From Variovorax paradoxus (GTDB lineage Bacteria > Pseudomonadota > Gammaproteobacteria > Burkholderiales > Burkholderiaceae_C): a stretch of 64,000 nt of DNA. Both the position numbers and the translations under genes were made by a program. The number at the start of each line of letters is the position of its first letter. Position 1 is the stretch's first letter. The notes below the pieces were generated by a model, which did no database searches, was not told the DNA's origin, and worked only from the letters and a program-made list of their open reading frames with translations. Shown piece by piece: positions 1-9,400 of this stretch. The stretch spans positions 310,001-374,000 of the forward strand of contig NZ_JAUSXL010000001.1 of the NCBI RefSeq assembly GCF_030815975.1, in the 5' to 3' direction.

Positions 1-486
1 AACCTCGCGGGCCTCTCGCGCCCGCTGCGCTACAACGCCGCGATGATGGTCGAGGGCATGGTGCAGGAGGGCGAGCGCGACGGCATCGCCTGGAAGATGG
101 AATGGAAGGCCCTGCCCGAGTGCTGCCTGATCGCCGGCGCCATGCTGTTCCAGGCCAGGAACCTGCTGGCGGGCCTCAAGGTGAATGCCGACGTCATGGC
201 CGCCAACCTCGACCGGATGCGCGGCTACCTGCTGTCCGAACGCGTGATGCTGGAACTGTCGGAGCGCGTCGGCAAGCAGACTGCGCACGAATGGATCTAC
301 GAGGCCTCGATGCTCGGCATCACGCAAAAGCTGAGCTTCGCCGATGCGATGCGCCAGCACGCGGGCCTGGGCAAGCTGCTCGCCGACGACGAGATCCGCG
401 ACATGACGGACCCCGCGGCCTACCTGGGCCAGTGCGGTGCCTCGGTGGACCGTGTCGTGGCCGCGCAGGCGGGCTGGCTCGGCTGA
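1..486 (+). CDS. Adenylosuccinate lyase / carboxymuconate cycloisomerase family, C-terminal part
   Basis: Open from the first base in frame 1, so the gene begins outside the window; about 161 C-terminal residues are present. The text MMVEGMVQEGERD, then EWKALPE, then a helical tail with LAGLKVNADVMAANLDRMRG and a conserved LSERVMLEL, matches the C-terminal domain (ADSL_C) of the fumarase/aspartase superfamily. Members cleave adenylosuccinate or argininosuccinate, or cycloisomerise 3-carboxymuconate. The catalytic signature loop would lie upstream and cannot be seen, so the substrate is undecided. A PcaB-like or other catabolic role is more likely than PurB because a Bug receptor follows 57 bp downstream on the same strand. 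Confidence 0.75.
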   Translation, partial: NLAGLSRPLRYNAAMMVEGMVQEGERDGIAWKMEWKALPECCLIAGAMLFQARNLLAGLKVNADVMAANLDRMRGYLLSERVMLELSERVGKQTAHEWIYEASMLGITQKLSFADAMRQHAGLGKLLADDEIRDMTDPAAYLGQCGASVDRVVAAQAGWLG

Positions 487-543
487 ATTGCGCCCCTGCG
501 GGAGTGCACCTCCCGCTGCACGAACAAATACAGGAGACATGAC

Positions 544-1548
544 ATGCAGCACACCATCGCCCCGATTCGCCGCCGTCTGCGTGCCCTTGCCGCCCTCGCA
601 GTGGCCGGCGCCGGCCTGCTGGCGCTGGCCGCACCCGCCGCCCAGGCCGCCTACCCCGAACAGCCCGTCAAGCTCGTGGTGGGTTTTCCGCCCGGCGGCG
701 GCGGCGACCTGTACGGCCGGTTGATCGCCAACGCCATGGGCAGGACGCTCGGTCAGACCGTGGTCGTCGACAACCGCGCCGGCGCCGGCGGCAACATCGC
801 CGCCGACATCGTGGCCAAGGCCAAGCCCGACGGCTACACGATCCTGCTGGCCATGAGCGGCAACCTGGCGGTCTCGCCCGCCATGAAGCCGCAGAGCCTT
901 GCGTACAAGGTGCCCGAGGACTTCACGGCGATCGGCCTGATCCTGGAGGCGCCGCACGGCCTGTTCGTCAGCCAGGGTTCGCGCTTCAAGACGGCGCGTG
1001 AGCTGCTCGATGCCGCGAAGACGCAGAAGCTGAGCTTCGCCTCCACCGGCACCGGCGGCGCTGCGCACATCGGCATGGAAATGGTCAAGCAGAAGGCCGG
1101 CGTGGAGATGCTGCACGTGCCCTACAAGGGGTCGGGCCCGGCCATCACCGACATGATGGGCGGCCAGGTCGACAGCTTCTTCGCCACCGCATCGCCCCTG
1201 GTCGGCCAGGTGCGCCAGGGCCAGCTGCGGCTGCTCGCGATCACCGGTGAGAAGCGCAACCCGGCGATCCCCGAGGTGCCGACCTTCAAGGAGCTCGGGG
1301 TGAACGTGCCGGTGACGCAGTGGTACGGCCTGGTGGCGCCCGCCGGCACGCCGCCGGCGGTGGTGAAGCTGCTGTCCGAGCACCTCAGCCGCGCACTGGC
1401 GACGCCGGAAGTGCGCGATGCCATCCGCAAGGACGCCGCCACCGAGCACAACCTGTCGATGGAGCGCTTCCGCAGCTTCATCGTCGACGACATCGCCCGC
1501 TACAAGGCGGCCATCACGCCTGCGCTGATGAAGGAAATCGCCCAGTGA
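544..1548 (+). CDS. Bug-family (TTT) periplasmic substrate-binding protein
   Basis: 334 aa. A Sec signal peptide (Arg-rich start, Ala/Leu core, cleavage near AQAA-YPEQ about residue 36) precedes the family hallmark KLVVGFPPGGGGDLYGR, which corresponds to the first substrate-contact loop. VVVDNRAGAGGNIAAD and HVPYKGSGPAITDMMGGQVD are also typical. Bug proteins bind carboxylates or related small molecules in the periplasm for tripartite tricarboxylate transporters or for signalling; most betaproteobacterial copies are orphans, as here, with no TctA/TctB nearby. An AGGAG ribosome site sits 8 nt before ATG 544. The stop codon overlaps the GTG start of the next gene, so they are co-translated. The ligand cannot be predicted. 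Confidence 0.9.
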   Translation: MQHTIAPIRRRLRALAALAVAGAGLLALAAPAAQAAYPEQPVKLVVGFPPGGGGDLYGRLIANAMGRTLGQTVVVDNRAGAGGNIAADIVAKAKPDGYTILLAMSGNLAVSPAMKPQSLAYKVPEDFTAIGLILEAPHGLFVSQGSRFKTARELLDAAKTQKLSFASTGTGGAAHIGMEMVKQKAGVEMLHVPYKGSGPAITDMMGGQVDSFFATASPLVGQVRQGQLRLLAITGEKRNPAIPEVPTFKELGVNVPVTQWYGLVAPAGTPPAVVKLLSEHLSRALATPEVRDAIRKDAATEHNLSMERFRSFIVDDIARYKAAITPALMKEIAQ

Positions 1549-2414
1549 ACCTCCTGACCTATGACACCCTCATTTCCGCCGCCCAGCTGGCCGACGCACT
1601 GCGCAGCCCGCATCCGCCACTGGTGCTGGACTGCAGCTTCGAGCTGACGAATCTCGATGCCGGCCAGCAGGCCTACGACGCGGGCCACGTCCCCGGCGCG
1701 TTCTATCTGCACCTGGAACATGCGCTCTCGGCCGAGAAGACCGGCCGCAATGGCCGCCATCCGCTGCCCGGCCGCGAAGCCTTCGCCCGCACCATGGCCG
1801 CGATCGGCGTGAGCAGCGACACCCAGGTGGTGGCATACGACAACGCCGGCGGCATGTATGCGGCGCGCCTGTGGTGGATGCTGCGCTGGGCCGGGCACCG
1901 CGCGGTGGCCGTGCTGGACGGCGGCATCGCGGCCTGGAAAGCCGCGGGCCACGCGGTGTCGGCCGAAGCCCCACCCGCGCGGCCGCGCGGCAGCTTCGCG
2001 CTGCGCGAACCGCTGGTCACGACGCTTTCCTACGACCAGGTGAGAGCCAACATCGAGAGTCGGCACAAGCTCGTGCTCGACGCCCGCGCCCCCGACCGCT
2101 TCCGCGGCGAGAACGAAACGATGGATCCGGTCGGCGGCCACATCCCCGGCGCAAGGAACCGCCTGTTCAAGGACAACCTGGACGCCGAAGGCCGCTTCAA
2201 GCCCGCCCACCAGCTGCGCGCCGAGTTCAACGCCATCACCGGCGGCCGGCCCGCCGCGGAGCTGGTCAACCAGTGCGGCTCGGGCGTCACGGCCTGCCAC
2301 AACCTGCTGGCCATGGAAGTCGCGGACCTGAAGGGCGCGGCGCTGTACCCCGGATCGTGGAGCGAGTGGAGCGCGCAGCCCGGTGCGCCGATCGCCACCG
2401 GCCCGGCCGCCTGA
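1545..2414 (+). CDS. 3-mercaptopyruvate/thiosulfate sulfurtransferase (two rhodanese domains)
   Basis: GTG start at 1545, inside the TGA of the Bug gene (GTGA overlap), giving 289 aa, the normal length of a tandem rhodanese. The N-terminal inactive rhodanese domain carries the linker-type motif DAGHVPGAFYLH; the C-terminal domain ends with the active loop CGSGVTA with Cys244. The CGSGVTA form is the one typical of 3-mercaptopyruvate sulfurtransferases (SseA), whereas thiosulfate sulfurtransferases usually have CRKGVTA. It transfers sulfane sulfur to cyanide or thiols in the cytoplasm. The molybdoenzyme gene begins 23 nt downstream, so a part in sulfur supply to that enzyme or in its reaction is possible, but this is inference. 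Confidence 0.9.
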   Translation: MNLLTYDTLISAAQLADALRSPHPPLVLDCSFELTNLDAGQQAYDAGHVPGAFYLHLEHALSAEKTGRNGRHPLPGREAFARTMAAIGVSSDTQVVAYDNAGGMYAARLWWMLRWAGHRAVAVLDGGIAAWKAAGHAVSAEAPPARPRGSFALREPLVTTLSYDQVRANIESRHKLVLDARAPDRFRGENETMDPVGGHIPGARNRLFKDNLDAEGRFKPAHQLRAEFNAITGGRPAAELVNQCGSGVTACHNLLAMEVADLKGAALYPGSWSEWSAQPGAPIATGPAA

Positions 2415-2437
2415 CCAGAAGCCTCGCAGACCCGCGC

Positions 2438-4756
2438 ATGCCCACCTTCCATCCGCACAGCGCCCACTGGGGCGTGTTCTCCGCCGCATGGGACGGCCAC
2501 GCGCTCGCGGTGAAGCCGCACCCGGGCGATCCGGATCCGAACCCGCTGATCGACAATTTTCCCGATGCGCTGCGCCACCGGGCACGCGTGACCACGCCCA
2601 TGGTGCGCAAGGGCTGGCTGGAGCGCGGCCCGGGACCCGATCCGATGCGCGGCCAGGACGCGTACGTGGCAATGCCCTGGAACGAGGTGCTCGACCTGCT
2701 GGCCGCGGAACTGCGGCGCGTGAAGGAACGGCACGGCGCCGGTGCGGTCTTCGGCGGCTCCTACGGCTGGTCGAGCGCGGGGCGTTTCCACCATGCGCAG
2801 AGCCAGGTGCACCGCTTCCTCAACACCACGCTCGGCGGTTACGTGCGCTCGGTCAACAGCTACAGCGCCGGTGCCTCGGGCCCGATGCTGCCGCACATCC
2901 TCGGCTCGATGGAAGAGGTGGCGCGCCGCAACGTGACCTGGGAGCAGATCGTCGAACACACCGATGTCGTGCTGGCCTTCGGCGGCATGGCGCTGAAGAA
3001 TTCGCGCGTGGCCTCGGGCGGCATCAGCCGCCATGTCGAGCGCAGTGCGATGCGCGAAGCGGCGGCGCGCGGCTGCCGCTTCGTCTGCATCAGCCCGCTC
3101 AAGAGCGACCTGCCCGACGAGGCGCAGTTCGAATGGCTCGCCGCCAGGCCCAACACCGACACCGCGCTGATGCTGGCGCTGGTGCACCAGATCGTCAGCG
3201 ACGCTGCGCACGACCGCGAGTTCATCGCCCGCTGCTGCGACGGCTGGGCCGCGTTCGAGGGCTACCTGATGGGCCGCAGCGACGGCGTGCCCAAGAGCTG
3301 CGCCTGGGCCGCACCGATCTGCGACCTGCCGGCGCAGCAGCTCGTCGAGCTCGCGCGCTCGCTCGTCGGCAAGCGCACGCTGGTGGTCGTGTCGCACTCG
3401 CTGCAGCGCGCCGAACATGGCGAACAGCCGGTCTGGATGGGCGCGGTGCTGGCCGCGGCGCTGGGCCAGCTGGGCCTGCCCGGCGGCGGCTACAACTACG
3501 CACTGGGCACGCTGGCGCACTACGGCAAGCGCAACAACGCCGTGCCGGCGGCCGCGCTGCCCCAGGGCAGCAATAGTGTGAAGGAGTTCATTCCGGTCGC
3601 GCGCATCAGCGACATGCTGCTCCACCCGGGCCAGCCCTTCGACTACAACGGCCAGCGCCGGACCTATCCGCACATCCGCCTGGCCTACTGGGCGGGCGGC
3701 AACCCGTTTCACCACCACCAGGACCTGGCGCGCCTGGCCGAGGCTTTCCGCACCCTCGATACCTTCGTCGTGCACGAGATCGCCTGGACCGCGACCGCGC
3801 GCCATGCCGACATCGTGCTGCCCAGCACCATGACGCTGGAGCGCGAGGACATCGGCGCGACGCCCACCGACCCGATGGTGGTGGCGATGCACCGCATCGC
3901 CGAGCCGCACGGCCTGGCGCGCGACGACTACGACATCTTCTGCGAACTGGCCCGGCGCCTCGGCGCGCTCGAGGCCTTCAGCGAAGGCCGCACGACGCGC
4001 GAATGGCTGGCGCACCTGTTCGAACGCACGCGCAGCGGACTCGAGGAACTGGGCCTCGACGCGCCGGACTTCGAGACCTTCTGGCAGCGCGGCGAACTCA
4101 TGCTGCCGCAGAAGGGCGACGACGGTGGCATGCTGCGCGCCTTCCGCAACAATCCCGCCGGCGCACCGCTGCCCACGCCCAGCGGCAAGGTGCAGATCAG
4201 CTCGCCCGCCATTGCCGCCTTCGGCTACGCCGACTGCCCGGGCCATCCGGCCTGGCTCGCGCCGAAGTTCGCGCCGACCGCCGAGCATCCGCTGTGGCTG
4301 GTCGCCAACCAGCCGCACACCAAGCTGCACAGCCAGCTCGATTTCGGCGCGCACAGCCAGGCCAGCAAGCGCCGCGGCCGCGAGGTCTGCACGCTGCACC
4401 CGACGGCCGCCGCGGCGCGCGGCATCCGGGAGGGCGACATCGTGCGGCTCTTCAACGAGGTCGGCGCCTGCCTGGCCAGCGCGCACCTGAGTGCCGGCAT
4501 GCGCGAGGACGTGGTGCAACTGCCCACCGGCGCCTGGTACGACCCGGCAGTGGACGACCAGGGCCGCCCGATGTGCGCGCATGGCAACCCCAATGTGCTC
4601 ACGCGCGACATCGGCACCTCCTCACTCGCGCAAGGCTGCGCGGGCCAGCTCAGCACGGTGCAGATCGAACGCTACGACGGCGCGCTGCCGCCGATCCGCG
4701 CGTTCGAGCCGCCGGTGCCGCACCGGTTCATCGAATCTGGACCGGCGTCCTCGTGA
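2438..4756 (+). CDS. Molybdopterin oxidoreductase, biotin sulfoxide reductase/BisC-like
   Basis: 772 aa from ATG 2438. It belongs to the DMSO-reductase family: the segment FGGSYGWSSAGRFHHAQSQ followed by VNSYSAGASGPMLPHILG contains the serine (NSYSAG) that is the usual molybdenum ligand, and a C-terminal dinucleotide-binding domain has LVANQPHTKLHSQLD. There is no N-terminal Cys cluster for Fe-S and no Tat or Sec signal, so it should be a cytoplasmic, single-subunit bis-MGD enzyme like BisC rather than periplasmic TorA or DorA. Likely substrates are S- or N-oxides such as biotin or methionine sulfoxide. It is the last gene of the plus-strand group, and its last 29 bp overlap the 3-prime end of the convergent serine-hydrolase gene. 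Confidence 0.88.
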   Translation: MPTFHPHSAHWGVFSAAWDGHALAVKPHPGDPDPNPLIDNFPDALRHRARVTTPMVRKGWLERGPGPDPMRGQDAYVAMPWNEVLDLLAAELRRVKERHGAGAVFGGSYGWSSAGRFHHAQSQVHRFLNTTLGGYVRSVNSYSAGASGPMLPHILGSMEEVARRNVTWEQIVEHTDVVLAFGGMALKNSRVASGGISRHVERSAMREAAARGCRFVCISPLKSDLPDEAQFEWLAARPNTDTALMLALVHQIVSDAAHDREFIARCCDGWAAFEGYLMGRSDGVPKSCAWAAPICDLPAQQLVELARSLVGKRTLVVVSHSLQRAEHGEQPVWMGAVLAAALGQLGLPGGGYNYALGTLAHYGKRNNAVPAAALPQGSNSVKEFIPVARISDMLLHPGQPFDYNGQRRTYPHIRLAYWAGGNPFHHHQDLARLAEAFRTLDTFVVHEIAWTATARHADIVLPSTMTLEREDIGATPTDPMVVAMHRIAEPHGLARDDYDIFCELARRLGALEAFSEGRTTREWLAHLFERTRSGLEELGLDAPDFETFWQRGELMLPQKGDDGGMLRAFRNNPAGAPLPTPSGKVQISSPAIAAFGYADCPGHPAWLAPKFAPTAEHPLWLVANQPHTKLHSQLDFGAHSQASKRRGREVCTLHPTAAAARGIREGDIVRLFNEVGACLASAHLSAGMREDVVQLPTGAWYDPAVDDQGRPMCAHGNPNVLTRDIGTSSLAQGCAGQLSTVQIERYDGALPPIRAFEPPVPHRFIESGPASS

Positions 4757-6377
4757 AAACGCCGCGCGTCGTGTCCTCGGCGTAGAACTCCATCTGCACG
4801 CTGTCGGACAGGCCCGAGACGCCGGGCCTGAAATCGATCCTCGAAATGGACCCCGGCGTGGCACTCTCCCCCGACAGGTCGATGACGAAGGTGTTGCCGC
4901 TCCAGTGGCGCAGCGCAAAGGTCTTGCCGCCGCCCGGCCCCATCTTCAGGATCAGGCCGTTGCCGGCGGTTTCCACCACCGCATTGCCGTAGTAGTTGTT
5001 GGCATAGATGCCGGTGTAGGCGTTGCTGCCCAGCGGCGCCACGGGTTGCGCCGGCGGCTGCTGGCCGGCCAGCGTGCCCTCGGGCGCATACAGGCCCTGC
5101 ATCAGGGGCGCGTAGGCCTCGTACCAATCCCGCGTGAGCGCACCGAACTCGACCAGGTCGTCGAAGGCGGCATTCATGGCCTCGGCGGCGCCCACCGGCG
5201 CCGCATTGGTGAGCGTGACGATGCCGACGCCCGCCGACGGAATCATCGAGAAGGCCGTGCCCGCCCCCAGCAGGAAGGCCCCCGAATGCGAGAGCTTGAC
5301 CCGCCCCGACGGCGAGGTCCCGACATTGAAACCGTAACCGTAGAAGCCCGCGCGCTCGTTCGGGTTGTGGGATGGCGACGAAACGATCTGTGCGCTGATC
5401 GCGGGCAGCAGGGCCTCGGCCTTGACCACCGGGCGCCCCTGGAAGCTTCCGTGCTGCAGGACCATCGACATCCAGCGCGCCATGTCATTGGCGCTGGCGC
5501 TCACGCCACCGGCCGGCGACTGCGCATCGGGGTCCCGCTGGTACTGTGCCTGGTAGCCTGCCTCGGTCTTCACATGGGGTGACGCGCGGTTGCCGCGCTG
5601 CATGAAATCGGCGAAGCGGGAACTCGTCGACACCATGCCCAGCGGCTGGTAGAGCGTGCGCTCGGACAGCGTCGCCCAATCGAGCCCGGCCGCCGTGGCC
5701 GCCGCTTCGGCCCCGGCCGTCAGGCCGAAGTTGGTATAGGCGTACCGGGTTCTGAAGCCATCGAGCGGCACGTAGCGCAGGCGATCCAGCATGTCCCGGC
5801 GTCCGTAGCCCAGGTCTTCGAGCTGGTCGCCGACGTGCGCCGAGAGCCCCGAGCGATGAGCGAAGAAATCGCCCACCGTCACTTGCTGCGTGATCCAGTC
5901 GTCCGACAGCCTGAAGCCGGGCAAGTACGCAGCGACGGGCGTGTTCCAGGACACCACGTCTCTGCCCACGAGCCCCGCCACCACGGTCGCGCCGACGGAC
6001 TTCGACAGCGACGCGAGCTGGAACACGGTGTCTGCATCGACCGGCTCGGGCGAGCCGACCGTTCGCACTCCGAAGCCCCTGGCGTACACCGTCCGGCCGT
6101 CCTTCACCACGGCCACGGCCATGCCCGGAATGTTCGAGCGGCGCATGATGTCGGCCGCGAACTGGTCGAGCTTCGCCACGGCGGCATCGATCTGTGCCGG
6201 CGGTATGGCTGTCGCATAGGTCTCCGAGGGCGACGCGGCCGCAACCGGCACGGAGCTGGCGGCCGCCGGCACGAACACCACCGGGCCATCGCTGCCGCCG
6301 GCGCAACCGCCCAGTGCCAGGCCGACACCCAGGACGGCCGTCATCCACCCCTTGCGGACCGTATCTCTTGCAGTCAT
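4728..6377 (-). CDS. Serine hydrolase lipoprotein, beta-lactamase class C/penicillin-binding family
   Basis: 549 aa. The N-terminus has a hydrophobic core and lipobox ALGGC (Cys25), so it is a lipoprotein. The catalytic domain, about residues 60-410, contains SxxK as SLSK (Ser123, Lys126) in LASLSKS, and YxN as YTN (Tyr214-Asn216). HSGAFLLGAG stands where the third box (H/KxG) is expected. The C-terminal ~100 residues form a small beta domain like those in DUF3471-type hydrolases (GIYANNYYGNAVV). Such proteins are esterases, D-aminopeptidases or peptidases; beta-lactamase activity is not implied. It starts 33 bp after the autotransporter stop and probably shares its transcript. Confidence 0.85.
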   Translation of the reverse strand: MTARDTVRKGWMTAVLGVGLALGGCAGGSDGPVVFVPAAASSVPVAAASPSETYATAIPPAQIDAAVAKLDQFAADIMRRSNIPGMAVAVVKDGRTVYARGFGVRTVGSPEPVDADTVFQLASLSKSVGATVVAGLVGRDVVSWNTPVAAYLPGFRLSDDWITQQVTVGDFFAHRSGLSAHVGDQLEDLGYGRRDMLDRLRYVPLDGFRTRYAYTNFGLTAGAEAAATAAGLDWATLSERTLYQPLGMVSTSSRFADFMQRGNRASPHVKTEAGYQAQYQRDPDAQSPAGGVSASANDMARWMSMVLQHGSFQGRPVVKAEALLPAISAQIVSSPSHNPNERAGFYGYGFNVGTSPSGRVKLSHSGAFLLGAGTAFSMIPSAGVGIVTLTNAAPVGAAEAMNAAFDDLVEFGALTRDWYEAYAPLMQGLYAPEGTLAGQQPPAQPVAPLGSNAYTGIYANNYYGNAVVETAGNGLILKMGPGGGKTFALRHWSGNTFVIDLSGESATPGSISRIDFRPGVSGLSDSVQMEFYAEDTTRGVFTRTPVQIR

Positions 6378-6410
6378 CGAATCTCCAGATGTCGTTGCAC
6401 CATCGCGTTG

Positions 6411-9400
6411 TCAGAAATGCCTGGCGAGCCGGAGCGTCGCGCTCTGATCGACGTAGCCCCTGGCGCCGCGCCGGCGGTATTCGGCGCGCAGTTCCCAGCC
6501 GGCCCGCGTCAGAAGCTCGAGGCCGAAGGTCGTGTCGCCATAGACCTTCGGCAGGGAGGTCGTGATCTGGAACGGCTCCATCGGAAACTCCGCCAGACCG
6601 ACGCGCGCCTTGGCATCGCCGTTCATCACGGAGCTGACGCCCAGTGCCAGATAGGGACGCAAGATGTCTCCTGCCAGATCGATGCGTCCGCCGACCTCGG
6701 CGCTCAGCGTGGCCATCGCCGAGGTGCGCCCGGTCGAGCGGTAGGCCAGATCGAGGAGGCCGGCGCCGGCTTCGCGGTAGGCCGCGCTGTGGTCGTAGAC
6801 GACGTCGAGGTCGGCAAAGGGCTTGAGGTACCAGTCGCCGAAGGTGATCTGGTTGGAGGCGCGGACACGGCCTCCCAGGAACCAGGCATCCGGCTTGCCC
6901 GTGGCGGTGCCGGAGTATCCGGACAGGACGATGCGGCGCTTCAGGGTCGAGTGCTCGGCGCCGCCGAACAGCGCGCCGGCGAATTGCCAGCTGCCCACCT
7001 GCCGTTTCAACGTGATGCCGCCTTGCAGGCTGTCGCTGGCGGCCGTCACGGTCTGGTCGCTCGACGTGGTGTTGGTGTGCGCATAGTTCAGCGAGCCGCC
7101 CAGGAACCAATCGGACGCGATTCGCTTCTGCGTTCCGACCTGGTAGGTGACCTGGCGGCTGCGATAGCCGACGTCCTCGCTTGTGGTCGCGCGGTCGGTG
7201 TTCGCGCCGAGCACCCGCCCCCAGGAGCATTCGCCTTCGGCCAGCCGGGTGCTGGCGCTCTCGCTGAAATACGGGCAGCTCATCAGCCGGTTGAGGAACG
7301 CATAGTTCTCCTGGCTGCGGCCGCTCGCGCGCGCCAGGGAGACGTCGGAGGCGACGGTGCCGAGGGCGCGCAGGTACGAGGGCGCATCGGCAATGCCGGT
7401 GAACGTGCCGAACAGCGGCGCCGCCTTGACACTGCCCGTGTTCCACAGGGTTTGCAGGTGCCCGGCCACGGCGGCCTGATCACCGTTCAGCGCGATGCCC
7501 GGTGGCATGAAATTGGCATCGACCGAGACCAGCACATCGTGCCTGTCTTCGCTGATCCGCAAGGGGTAGGAGAAGACGGGCGATCGGTCGGCCACGGCCA
7601 GCGCGACCGAGTAGTAAGGGAACACCGGGTCCGAATGGATGATCGTCAGCCAGGTGCCGCGCACCGGGTTGTGGGTGAGCGGCGTGACGGTGCCGCCGAA
7701 GTAGGAGGCCTCGCGGGTCGAAAGAACGTCGCTCCTCCTGTTGGCGAAGTCGAGATCGGCGGCGTAGGTGCCCGTCGAGGTCTGGTTGAACTTGCCGTAG
7801 GTCAGCCGGGTGGTCGTGAAAGCGCCGGGACCGCCGGGGCTGATGGTGCCGGCATTGTTCAGGACGCCCCAGGCGATGTAGAGCTTGTCGCCGCTCTGGA
7901 AGGTGGCGCCCGCATGATTGTTGAAGGTACTGGCAAGGCCCGATCCTCGTCCGATATCGATATTGCCGGCGATCGATCCATCGTTGTCGACCACCGGTTT
8001 GCCGGTCGGACGCGATCGCCGTTCTGGCAGAGACGATGCCGGCGTTGCGGATGGTGGCGACATCCGTCGTGATGGCCAGGATGCCGATGCCTGAATCGGC
8101 ATTCGCGGCCACGCTCGCGCCCTTGTCGATCGAGATGGCGACGGCACTTCCCTGCAGCGCATCACCTGCGGCCGTGCTGCCCATGCTGATCGCCGCGATG
8201 GCCGGCGAGTTGACGCCCATTGCCGACACCGCCGCGCCGGCGTGAAGGTTGACCGCCACGGGCCCGCCGGCATTGACGGGTGCCGAGGTATTCGAGCGCA
8301 CCGGGGTGCCCAGGAAAACGCCGCCATCCTTGAACACAGCGCCGCCGCCCAGGCTCATGGCAAGGATGGCAGGCGCATTCGCGCCCGTGGTGGCCACCAC
8401 GGCGCTCGGCCGATGAACGCAGGAAGCGCCCGACGCACAGCCTGCATTCACCGTCACCTGGCCGCCGGCGCCCACGCTGGCAGCGGCGCCGAAACGCTGC
8501 ACCATGCCAAACGAGTAGTCGACCGCAGCGGCATCGCCTGCGATGCCGCCGCCACCGCCAACGCTCTGCGCCAGGACGCCGATCGCGCCGTCGCCCGTTG
8601 TCTTCAGCACGCCATTGGCCAGGACATCGACGGCGCCCCCATTGCTCGTGTCGAGCGGAAAGACCTGGGAGGTGCCGCCCGACTGGGCACCATGCAGGAC
8701 GACCGTGCCGGGCCGCGTCGCCAGACCGGCGATACCGCCGCCGCCGCCCACGCTTTGCGCCACGATGCCGTGCGCATCCTGCCCGGAGGTTCGAAGCGTG
8801 CCATCGAGCGTGACCGTTGCCGCGCCGCCGGCGCCGGAGGACATGCCGCTGCCGCCGAAGGTCAGCGCCGTCGCTCCGCCATAGGCCTGGTCGGCACTGG
8901 TCAGCACCGCGTAGCCGCCGCCATTGCCCACGCTTTGCGCCAGCACGCCGAAAGCCAGGCTGCCACTGGTCGTGACCGCGCCGCCGGCAGCCACCGTGAC
9001 GGTGACCTTGCCGCCATTGGCGGGCGTGCCTAACTGCCCGCTGGTGGCGCCGAGGCTCACGCTCGGCGTGTCGATCAGGGCCTGCGCCTGCCGGCCGAGT
9101 GCAAGGCTCGCGATGCCGCCACCGCCGCCCACGCTCTGCGCCATGATCCCGTGCGACAACGTGCCCGAGGTCGTGAGGGCGCCGTTCACAGCCACCGTGA
9201 CGTCGCCGGCGTGGACATCGGGTTTCGATCCGAACAAGCTCGACCTGCTCAGGTTCCCGCCGAGCACAATGCCGGGCGATTGCGCCTGATGGCCGGCTGC
9301 CAGGCGCGTCGCGTCGCTGCTCTCGATGCTGACCGAGGCCACCCCGCCGCCGCCGCTGATGCTTTGCGCAAGGACGCCGATCGAGTTGCTGCCTTGCGTG

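Noticed and set aside
2030..4582. 850-codon open frame antisense to the molybdoenzyme
   Set aside because: A high-GC shadow; the sense strand has clear family motifs throughout.
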